From the NCBI RefSeq assembly GCF_029714365.1, contig NZ_CP121661.1:496001-560000 (forward strand): DNA of 64,000 bases, in the 5' to 3' direction. Shown piece by piece: positions 56,407-64,000 of this stretch. The position numbers and the translations under genes are program-made. The notes under the pieces are model-generated. The model worked only from the letters and a program-made list of their open reading frames with translations. It was not told the DNA's origin and ran no database searches. The first letter of the stretch is position 1, and the number at the start of each line of letters is the position of its first letter. This DNA comes from Sinorhizobium terangae. Its GTDB lineage: Bacteria; Pseudomonadota; Alphaproteobacteria; Rhizobiales; Rhizobiaceae.

Positions 56407-57660
56407 ATGGTAGACACCGTGCTTCGTAAACCACTGATCGGTCGTAAAGCTCGTCCAGTAATCGAGACGGCGCTTGCCGATACTCGTGTTGTCCTGATAG
56501 CGGGCCCGCGGCAAGCTGGAAAGACCACTCTCGCCCGCCAGTTCTCAGGCGCCGATCGCGCTTATGTCACCCTTGACGACGCCGGCGCCCTGAATGCCGC
56601 CAAAACGGATCCGGTCGGATTTATCCGGGGTCTTAACAGAGCCGTAATCGATGAGGTTCAGCGCGCTCCCGAACTGATATTGGCCATCAAGGAAAGCGTC
56701 GACCGTGAGGACGCTCCCGGCAGATTTCTGCTCACTGGTTCTGCCAATCTGGCGACTGTCCCTGCGATTGCCGATTCGCTTGCAGGACGCATGGCCGTGG
56801 TTCCCCTGCTGCCCTTCGCCCAGTCCGAACTCCGTTCCACTCCAGGTCAATTGCTGGATCGGCTATTCGCTGGCGAGGAACCTGAGACCGGTGATGGGAC
56901 TGTATTTGGTGACGACCTCCTGGAGACCGTACTGCGCGGTGGCTATCCGGAAGTCTTGCGCAGGGCGACTCCTGCCCGCCGCGTTGCCTGGTTGGAGGAC
57001 TATGTCGCGCTGATTCTCGATCGGGACGTTCGAGACATCGCCAACATCGACCAGCTCGATCGGCTGCCACGATTGTTGGATGTCCTTGCGGAACATGCCG
57101 GCCAACTGGTGAACCACAGCAGTTTCGGTGCCGCACTGGGGCTGTCCAGTGTGACCGCTCAGAAATATGTCGCCATACTCGAGCGGCTTTTTCTGGTCAG
57201 GACGCTGACGCCGTGGTCGAACAATCGCTTGAGCCGGTTGATAAAGACACCCAAATTGCACTTTCTCGATACAGGACTGCTGGCGAGCCTGCGGGAGGAA
57301 GAAGCCGATGTCTTGCGCGAAAACAGAACTCGCTTTGGAGCATTGCTCGAGAGCTTTGTCGTTTCCGAGCTTTTGAAATTGGCGTCGTGGTCGGAGCGTC
57401 GTCTGTCATTCTCGCACTATAGGACGAAGGATAAGGACGAGGTCGATGTCGTAATCGAGGACCGGCGCGGTCGCATCGTCGGCATTGAGGTCAAGGCATC
57501 AGCGACAGTGAAGGCTGAGGATTTTAGGGGATTGCGACAGTTGCAAGAAGCCGTTGGCAATCGTTTTGTCAGAGGACTGGTCTTGCACGATCATGACCGT
57601 GTAACGCCTTTCGGAGAGAAATTACATGCAGCACCGCTGTCCATTCTGTGGACCATGTAA
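56407..57660 (+). CDS. AAA-family ATPase with DUF4143 domain
   Basis: 417 residues. N-terminal AAA_14 domain: VVLIAGPRQAGKTTLARQFS (Walker A), RAVIDEVQRAPELIL (Walker B), RFLLTGSANL (sensor). C-terminal DUF4143: HLLDTGLLASL-like segment (KLHFLDTGLLASLREEE), a nuclease-like EVDVVIEDRRGRIVGIEVKA containing D-x-E-x-K residues. These ATPases are widespread in mobile DNA and have been linked to addiction or defence, but no function is settled. It is inserted between the two traM/traR modules and unrelated to conjugation in Ti plasmids. Confidence 0.88.
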   Translation: MVDTVLRKPLIGRKARPVIETALADTRVVLIAGPRQAGKTTLARQFSGADRAYVTLDDAGALNAAKTDPVGFIRGLNRAVIDEVQRAPELILAIKESVDREDAPGRFLLTGSANLATVPAIADSLAGRMAVVPLLPFAQSELRSTPGQLLDRLFAGEEPETGDGTVFGDDLLETVLRGGYPEVLRRATPARRVAWLEDYVALILDRDVRDIANIDQLDRLPRLLDVLAEHAGQLVNHSSFGAALGLSSVTAQKYVAILERLFLVRTLTPWSNNRLSRLIKTPKLHFLDTGLLASLREEEADVLRENRTRFGALLESFVVSELLKLASWSERRLSFSHYRTKDKDEVDVVIEDRRGRIVGIEVKASATVKAEDFRGLRQLQEAVGNRFVRGLVLHDHDRVTPFGEKLHAAPLSILWTM

Positions 57661-57692
57661 TTGCAAGGGCATCGAGGATTTTCCAAACCGGT

Positions 57693-57902
57693 GAGCACGG
57701 ATCCAATGTGAAGTTCGGTGAGACTCACGCCGAGAGCTTGCGCCAGCTCATAGGGTAAGGATTGTCGGTTTACGCCGCCGACGCTCCAGGCCAGTGCTAT
57801 ACTGTCGGCTAAAACCCCGAACGGGCTTCTACGTCCTTCTAAGTAAGTCTCTGTTGCGACAAAACGAGCGAAATTTCTCCCCACGGGTTTGCGTATATTC
57901 AT
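57693..57902 (-). pseudogene. XRE-type regulator, frameshifted
   Basis: MNIRKPVGRNFAR in one frame, then CRNRDLLRRT, a stop, and RGFSRQYSTGLERRRRKP in a second, then YELAQALGVSLTELHIG back in the first. Put together this is a ~70-residue XRE helix-turn-helix protein with two frameshifts and a stop. It lies just downstream of the intact XRE gene. Confidence 0.78.
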
Positions 57903-57981
57903 GTGCGGAAGATCGCGGCTTTTAAGCCTGTTCGCTATTCTATCTGTCAAGCTCGATGGTCGACTTGGCATGTTCGTCCGG

Positions 57982-58188
57982 TCACCGCTTCAGCAATTCT
58001 GACGCTTCCATGCCCAAGACTGTCGCCAACCGGTCCACGACGTCGATGCTGGGATTGTAAACCCTGCGCTCAAGTGAGCTGATGTATGTGCGATCGACAT
58101 GCGCGCGATGGGCAAGCTCTTCCTGTGACAGGCCGTTGGCCTGCCGGGCTGCTCGCAGGTTTCGCGCAAACACCTCTCGAATCTCCAT
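57982..58188 (-). CDS. XRE-family transcriptional regulator
   Basis: 68 residues, essentially one helix-turn-helix: MEIREVFARNLRAARQANGL, SQEELAHRAHVDRTYISSLE, then SIDVVDRLATVLGMEASELL. Start at 58188 chosen because the domain begins there; the open frame extends to 58407 without similarity. Divergent from traM across 200 bp, so it may control traM and thereby quorum-sensing output. Decayed relatives at 55002 and 57693. Confidence 0.85.
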   Translation of the reverse strand: MEIREVFARNLRAARQANGLSQEELAHRAHVDRTYISSLERRVYNPSIDVVDRLATVLGMEASELLKR

Positions 58189-58388
58189 GTTCGAGAGAAC
58201 AGCGACTTGATGAGTATTCGACCACGGAGTATCTTCTACAAACGTTGTGGTAACAGAGTACCTGTGGGTGACCGAGCAAGAAAGTCCCGTTTGGGTTCGA
58301 GCTTTTCTTCGTGGTCCAAACGGCAGCGCAGCGAAATGAGCCAATATATTGCGCGCGAAGCCGGGTTCACCGGCGAGAGGAGAAGCGG

Positions 58389-58709
58389 ATGAACGATATT
58401 GTCCCATCCGAGGCGAACGACGAGAGAAAGGAGAAAGGAGCCCTCTACAGTTCGATGCAAACGTCAGAACTGGAGGCGTTGGCGGTCTCTGCGATCCTCG
58501 AACACCGCCGGCTTCTCGCCGCCGACGAAGTTGTCTATGAGGACTGGACGCGCGCGACTGACGACGGGTCAGTCTCCACTGCCGTACTCAAAAGTCTGCA
58601 AGACCAGTACTTGGAGCGTCAGAAGAAATCCGAAGCTCAGCAGGAAGAGCTTTCGGAAATCATCGACGCGCTTGGCTATATCCCTGATGTCCCCTTGTGC
58701 GATGAGTGA
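58389..58709 (+). CDS. traM: TraM antiactivator
   Basis: 106 residues from the ATG at 58389 (GAGGAG upstream). TraM binds TraR and blocks it until autoinducer and TraR accumulate. Typical all-helical sequence: LEALAVSAILEHRRLLAADE in the first helix, QQEELSEIIDALGYIPDVP at the end. Convergent with traR2, with 3 bp between stops. The only intact traM in the window. Confidence 0.9.
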   Translation: MNDIVPSEANDERKEKGALYSSMQTSELEALAVSAILEHRRLLAADEVVYEDWTRATDDGSVSTAVLKSLQDQYLERQKKSEAQQEELSEIIDALGYIPDVPLCDE

Positions 58710-58712
58710 CGG

Positions 58713-59745
<1,033 letters not shown>

Positions 59746-61047
59746 TTAGCGCGACGGAAAAGATGCGGGAAAAATGATATCTTGATCGACGAGAACGTTG
59801 AATTTGTAGCCTGGCCGAATGCGGATCGTCGGCTGGACGTTCAGGTTTTTCGAGATGGTCTGTTCTGCCACACGGCCGAAACTCTCCGCGAAACTCCGCC
59901 TTGCCGCGTCCGACGCCGTATCCTGCGTCGCAAGCGTCGAGCTTTCCGGCATGGACACATCGATTCCGGTCCCGATAAGGGCGATCAATGCAGCCGAACC
60001 GAATGTCCGCCAGAGGTGGCGATCCACCTTGTCCTTGAGCCCGCCGTAGCCTTCAGCGTCGGTGCCAGTCATGCCGCCGATCTGCAGTGTCGATCCGTTC
60101 GGAAAGATGAGATCAGTCCAGACGACGAGAACCCGCTTCTGGCCGAATGAGATCTTCGAATCGTAGCGGCCGAAGAGCTTGGCGCCCTGCGGGATCAGCA
60201 GGCGATAGCCCGTGGCGCTGTCATAGACGTTTTGGCTGACCTGTGCGCCAATGCGCCCCGGCAGGTCGGAATTGAGGCCGGTGACGAGGGTTGCCGGAAT
60301 GACTGAGCCTCGCTTCAGCTCATAGGGCGATATTTGCGGTACGACCTGGTTCGGCAGATAACCGAGGTCCTTGATATCCTGGTTGAAGAAGTCCTCCTTC
60401 GGGGTCTGGCCGTTTGGATCGACATTCTGTCCGATCAACCCTGAATTCATGGCAGCGGCGTAAAGATCGGATGCGCTGTTCGTGGCTATGTCTGTGTTCC
60501 GGCGAGCGGTGTCGTTGGTGTTTGCTGGAGCCTTCTCAGCATCGGAGATATCCACCTTCAGCGGCGAGTTGAGCGCGGTTGCGCGCGCCTGGAGCCGAGA
60601 CATTCGCTGGCGCTGCCCTTCACGGATATATTGCTCATCCTGCTCTCGTTTCAGACGCGCCGTCCATTCCTCCTCGGACTCCATCCGCGGCCGACGGTCT
60701 TGGTGCTCGACTGGCCGGCGCTCGGCGACGAGCTCTTCCTTCTCGACCTTCTGTTCGATGACAGGCGTCGGCTGAAACGCCCCGCGATCAACCGGCTCGC
60801 CGATGATGCCGTCGGTCACGCCGCGTTTGAGCTGGTCACCGAAGTTCGTCGCCGGCGTGCTCGAAGCGCTGTCGATATCGTTGCCACGGTTGAATGAAAG
60901 CCCTCGCCATGACAGGCCGATCACGACGATCCCGCAGACCAGTACGATGAGGACGATCGCGAGCATGATCGGCAGGCGATTGAGGCGGCGCATGCCGTTC
61001 TGATCCTCGGCTGGACGCGACGCGCCGAGCTGGAGCGATTGCACCAT
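59746..61047 (-). CDS. trbI: TrbI, VirB10-like channel protein
   Basis: 433 residues from the ATG at 61047; the frame continues to 61257 through trbH. One N-terminal membrane segment (LPIMLAIVLIVLVCGIVVIG), a Pro/Glu-rich periplasmic linker, and the conserved VirB10 C-terminal barrel (GSVIPATLVTGLNSDLPGRI, YRLLIPQGAKLFGRYDS, PTIRIRPGYKFNVLVDQDI). Bridges inner and outer membranes in the mating channel. Last gene of the trb operon. Confidence 0.95.
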   Translation of the reverse strand: MVQSLQLGASRPAEDQNGMRRLNRLPIMLAIVLIVLVCGIVVIGLSWRGLSFNRGNDIDSASSTPATNFGDQLKRGVTDGIIGEPVDRGAFQPTPVIEQKVEKEELVAERRPVEHQDRRPRMESEEEWTARLKREQDEQYIREGQRQRMSRLQARATALNSPLKVDISDAEKAPANTNDTARRNTDIATNSASDLYAAAMNSGLIGQNVDPNGQTPKEDFFNQDIKDLGYLPNQVVPQISPYELKRGSVIPATLVTGLNSDLPGRIGAQVSQNVYDSATGYRLLIPQGAKLFGRYDSKISFGQKRVLVVWTDLIFPNGSTLQIGGMTGTDAEGYGGLKDKVDRHLWRTFGSAALIALIGTGIDVSMPESSTLATQDTASDAARRSFAESFGRVAEQTISKNLNVQPTIRIRPGYKFNVLVDQDIIFPASFPSR

Positions 61048-61058
61048 GGTCCCTCTTC

Positions 61059-61496
61059 CTAATCGCGCTGCATGATCGAAAGCGGGCTTGCCGGTGTGGC
61101 ACCGGACCCAGTCAGCGTATATGCGCGGCCGATTGCGATGGAAGGAGTTGTCAGGCGAGCGAGAACCTGCCCGTCGATGCCGTCCATCGCATAGGCAAGC
61201 TCCACCGGCTTGCCGTCCTTTCCAGCCTTTCCGCCCGTAATGACCGTGTAGCCCCAACCCTTCAGGGCAGCCTCGAGCGCGGTCGCAAACTCTGAATTGT
61301 CATTCTCCATCTTGATCGTTGCCGTTCCGGCAGGGCCGATCTGCTCGGCAAGCCGGCTCGCTATGTCCCCGGCGATGGCGCTCGCGGCTGGTCCAGAAAC
61401 AACGGGCGGCGTGGTGTCGGTCGTCAGTGCGTCACTGGCCGTCTGGCAGCCGGAAAGAAGCGTGGCACCGATGAAGGCCATTAGCAGCGTGCGCAT
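61059..61496 (-). CDS. trbH: TrbH lipoprotein
   Basis: 145 residues from the ATG at 61496; another ATG two codons upstream abuts the ribosome-binding site. Lipoprotein signal peptide MRTLLMAFIGATLLSGC with the lipobox Cys at residue 17. Small periplasmic/outer membrane protein of Trb systems, supposed to assist the core complex. Overlaps the end of trbG region closely. Confidence 0.88.
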   Translation of the reverse strand: MRTLLMAFIGATLLSGCQTASDALTTDTTPPVVSGPAASAIAGDIASRLAEQIGPAGTATIKMENDNSEFATALEAALKGWGYTVITGGKAGKDGKPVELAYAMDGIDGQVLARLTTPSIAIGRAYTLTGSGATPASPLSIMQRD

Positions 61497-61498
61497 GG

Positions 61499-62311
61499 TC
61501 ATCCTCCTCGCCGCATGGTCACTTTTTGCTGGCGCCAGCCGACGCCGGAAACGAGGATCGCCTTGTCGATCGCGTAGTCGACGATCATCATGTCGTTCTT
61601 CATCCGATAGTTGACGATGCGGTTCTGCCCGCCGGAGACGACGAAAAGAACTGGCGCATCCTGGCCGGAAATCGACCTCGGGAACTGGATGTAGGTCTTG
61701 ACGCCATCCGAATAGACTCGTTTCGGCCGCCATGGCGCACTGCCGCTCACCGAATAAGAGAAGTTCAGCTTGTCGGGCGCTGTGCCGGGAATGCCGCCAA
61801 TGTCCAGACGGGCGTTGATGTCAGCGAGCTTGGTCGAGGCATCCTCGGGATATTCAAAACCGATGCGAGCCATGTACTGGCTAGGATGAGACTTGAGCTG
61901 AATATGGTAGGTTCGCCGTGAGGTCGTGACGACCATCGAGGTGACAAGACCGGATTCGGAGGGTTTCACGATCAGGTGGATTGCCTGTCCGCCGGTGGCG
62001 CCCGAGGTCGCAGGCTCCACCTTCCAGCGAACCGTATCGCCCACGAGGACGTCGCGAACGATCTCGCCGCCTTGCAATTCGATATCGCAGACCTGCAGCG
62101 GTGAGCAGATGACGGAGGGCTGGGTTTCCCCGAAGAGGAATATGATCTTTCCATCAGGGCCAATGGTGACGACGCCCGGCGTGTCCCGCCATTTGCGGGA
62201 AATGTTCGTTCCCTTCACCTCATTCGTCGTCATGTTTTGCGCGTAAGCGATGCTCACAAAGGCGAGTCCGGCCATGCAGGCGGCGGCCGCGATCAATCCT
62301 GTTCTGTGCAT
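61499..62311 (-). CDS. trbG: TrbG, VirB9-like channel protein
   Basis: 270 residues. Signal peptide at the N-terminus ([20 protein letters not shown]). VirB9/TrbG/CagX features: [20 protein letters not shown], the central [20 protein letters not shown] and the C-terminal [24 protein letters not shown] end. Forms the outer-membrane core complex with TrbI and TrbH. Confidence 0.94.
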   Translation of the reverse strand: MHRTGLIAAAACMAGLAFVSIAYAQNMTTNEVKGTNISRKWRDTPGVVTIGPDGKIIFLFGETQPSVICSPLQVCDIELQGGEIVRDVLVGDTVRWKVEPATSGATGGQAIHLIVKPSESGLVTSMVVTTSRRTYHIQLKSHPSQYMARIGFEYPEDASTKLADINARLDIGGIPGTAPDKLNFSYSVSGSAPWRPKRVYSDGVKTYIQFPRSISGQDAPVLFVVSGGQNRIVNYRMKNDMMIVDYAIDKAILVSGVGWRQQKVTMRRGG

Positions 62312-62326
62312 AAAAAACCCTTGCTC

Positions 62327-62989
62327 TTAAAGCTGTGCCGTCCAGTCGAAATCCCGGACATAAAGACCGATCGGATTGAGGCGGATCGTCGCCTCGTCCT
62401 GCGGCGCCGTCAGCGTGACCGTCGCGATGCCCCGAAATCGGCGCGTGCCGGTTTCCTTGCCCTTGCGGTCGCGCTCGTATTCGGTCCAGTCGATCTGGTA
62501 GGTCTGGTTGGAGAGCGCCACGATATTGTTGACCTCTATGGCGACCGTCGAGGTTTTCGCCTTCTCGAACGGCGAGTTGCCGCGGAACCAGGCGTTGATC
62601 TTCTCAGTGGACGGGTCAGACGTGCGTAGCAGCGCGTAGGTCCGGTCGATGTACTGCTTTTGCACCACGGCGTCCGGCGTGATCGAGCGGAAGCTACTTA
62701 CGAAGTTTCCGAGTGTTGCGCGCACCACGCGGGCGTCTGCATATTCGATCTGCTCTGGGAAACCGGCTGTCACCGACGTTCCGAGTTTGTCGATCTCGAT
62801 GATGTAGGGCACGAGCTTGACCTGCGTGCTGAGGTACATCGCGTAACTGAAGCCAATTACGGCCATGAACAGGCCGAGCACCCCGACAAGACGCCAGGCT
62901 GCCGCGGCTTTGACGTAGGAGCCGTATCGCTCCGACCATTCCTGGCGGGCGGCTAGATACGGATTCTCGGGAGCGCTGTTCGCTGCCAT
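62327..62989 (-). CDS. trbF: TrbF, VirB8-like protein
   Basis: 220 residues. One membrane segment near the N-terminus ([20 protein letters not shown], about residues 34-53), then the periplasmic VirB8 fold with [20 protein letters not shown] and the [19 protein letters not shown] strand. Assembly factor of the mating channel. 24 bp after trbL. Confidence 0.94.
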   Translation of the reverse strand: MAANSAPENPYLAARQEWSERYGSYVKAAAAWRLVGVLGLFMAVIGFSYAMYLSTQVKLVPYIIEIDKLGTSVTAGFPEQIEYADARVVRATLGNFVSSFRSITPDAVVQKQYIDRTYALLRTSDPSTEKINAWFRGNSPFEKAKTSTVAIEVNNIVALSNQTYQIDWTEYERDRKGKETGTRRFRGIATVTLTAPQDEATIRLNPIGLYVRDFDWTAQL

Positions 62990-63013
62990 CGGTCCATGCC
63001 TTTCCCTATGCTG

Positions 63014-64000
63014 TTAGTCGTTGCGTTCGGGAGGCCGCTTTGGAGCGCTGTGCCCACTGCGGCTCTTCTCGAGCTTGGCGTTCGCGAGCCCGAGGAGCGA
63101 GCCGGCATAGGCGCCGGGAGAGCCGATGGCCTTCTCCTTCGCCGCAGATCCGGCAGCCTTGCCGGCTGAGCCGAGGCCGGCGCCGACGCCGCTGAAGGCG
63201 GATCCGATGACCGAGGCACCGGCGGCCCGGGAGGCTTGACCCGCCGCGAACCCCGCCCCAGCGGCAGCCGCTGCAAGGAACCCGGCGCCAGCGGCAAAGG
63301 ACGCCGCTTGACCACCATGGCGGATTGCTTCCATTCCTCCGGAGACCGACGCGCCTTGCACCACACCCTGCATTATGTTCGGCACGTAGACCGCGATGAT
63401 GAATACGACGACGGCAATGCCGGCGATCGCAAGGGCGGTCTGAAACTGGTCGCCTATGTCAGATTGGTTCGCGAGTCCGATCAGGACCTCCGATCCGATC
63501 CGCGAGATCATGACAAGCGCCATGAGCTTCATTCCGACCGAGAACGCGTAGACCAGATAGCGGGTGGCGAAGTCCTTGGTGTAGGACGAACCACCAAGCC
63601 CGAGCATGATCATCCCAGCAAGCAGACCGATATACATCTCGACCATCACGCTCACGAAAATCGCTGCGACGAGTGAGAAGGAGATGACCACGACCACCAT
63701 TGCGAACGCGGCCGAGATCGCGAGCGCGTTGTCCTCGAAGAGGCCAAACTGGATCTTTTCCGACATTTTGGTTGCCACAGCGAGGCCCGCGTTGAAGACA
63801 TCGCCAGGCGAAGCTGTCCCACCTCCGGCGCCAATCTGGAAGAGGCTGTCGACGACTGCCTTGGCAAAGGTCGGACCTTGCGTCAGTACGAAGGCAAAGA
63901 AGCCGACGAACATGATCCGCCTGACCAATTCTGCAAACCAGTTGTCGAGAGAAGCTGCCTGCAGCGCAAGCCAGACGCCGGCGATGCCGATCTCGATTGT
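63014..64000 (-). CDS. trbL: TrbL, VirB6-like membrane protein, 5' end outside window
   Basis: Open on the minus strand from the right edge (IEIGIAGVWLALQAA) to the stop at 63014, about 328 codons. Polytopic inner-membrane protein of the DNA channel: at least five hydrophobic segments, such as VRRIMFVGFFAFVLTQG, AFAMVVVVISFSLVAAIFVS and TALAIAGIAVVVFIIAVYVP. The C-terminus is Gly/Ala-rich and positively charged (GAGLGSAGKAAGSAAKEKA). An internal ATG exists at 63928 but the upstream sequence is also TrbL-like, so the true start lies beyond 64000. Confidence 0.93.
   Translation of the reverse strand, partial: TIEIGIAGVWLALQAASLDNWFAELVRRIMFVGFFAFVLTQGPTFAKAVVDSLFQIGAGGGTASPGDVFNAGLAVATKMSEKIQFGLFEDNALAISAAFAMVVVVISFSLVAAIFVSVMVEMYIGLLAGMIMLGLGGSSYTKDFATRYLVYAFSVGMKLMALVMISRIGSEVLIGLANQSDIGDQFQTALAIAGIAVVVFIIAVYVPNIMQGVVQGASVSGGMEAIRHGGQAASFAAGAGFLAAAAAGAGFAAGQASRAAGASVIGSAFSGVGAGLGSAGKAAGSAAKEKAIGSPGAYAGSLLGLANAKLEKSRSGHSAPKRPPERND

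Noticed and set aside
57591..57971. 126-codon minus-strand protein as an intact gene
   Set aside because: The frame only joins the ends of a frameshifted XRE gene; the middle similarity is in another frame, and it overlaps the ATPase 3' end.

Overview
The window looks like part of a rhizobial symbiotic plasmid or megaplasmid (Alphaproteobacteria, Rhizobiaceae). Three things say so: flavonoid-regulated nodulation genes with nod boxes, a RepC-type replication initiator with its antisense RNA, and a complete-looking Agrobacterium Ti-type conjugation region (tra/trb with TraR/TraM). A nodABCSU operon together with nodFE, several nodA copies and several nodD copies recalls the Rhizobium tropici group. 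That assignment is inference from gene content only.

Layout. 1-4357 (minus): nodU (cut by the window edge), nodS, nodC, nodB, nodA behind a nod box. 4664-4789: a truncated nodD. 4968-6828 (plus): a second nod box, then nodF and nodE. 6894-7217: a broken nodA copy behind a third nod box, followed by intact nodD1. 8378-10800 (minus): a luciferase-like monooxygenase and a HisC-like aminotransferase resembling the y4wF/y4wE pair of strain NGR234. 11032-12090: a LacI-type regulator. 12265-15914: IS66 and DUF2867 debris, nodD2, a second complete nodA without a recognisable nod box, a decayed carboxymuconolactone decarboxylase gene and a DUF2867 gene. 16391-17826: antisense ctRNA and repC, with no repA or repB beside it.

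18836-36074 is a plasmid backbone or leading-region block: DUF3991/Toprim, DUF1419, DUF3085, a 1,699-residue methylase-helicase, a phospholipase D-like protein, ParB-like, DUF7007-like, PhnA, ArdC antirestriction, DUF736, and a toxin-antitoxin pair with a 29-bp operator palindrome. 36858-42915 is a RIT (recombinase-in-trio) element with 14-bp inverted ends. It sits precisely inside a 56-codon gene, and its removal restores that frame. 42916-46573 holds small plasmid genes with long GC-rich leaders, a WGR protein, a HAD phosphatase and an HU protein.

46578-54920 is the transfer core: traG, traD, traC on the minus strand, then oriT, then traA, traF, traB on the plus strand, and a broken traH. 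55002-59417 contains two copies of an XRE / traM / traR module. The first copy is decayed except for traR. An AAA ATPase and another dead XRE gene lie between them. 59746-64000 (minus) is the distal part of the trb mating-pair operon (trbL, F, G, H, I). traI and trbB-K would lie beyond the right edge.

How it works together: NodD proteins and flavonoids act on nod boxes to switch on Nod-factor synthesis (NodC backbone, NodB deacetylation, NodA/NodF/NodE acylation, NodS methylation, NodU carbamoylation). RepC and its ctRNA control replication. TraA nicks oriT, TraG couples the DNA to the Trb channel, and TraR/TraM tie transfer to quorum sensing.
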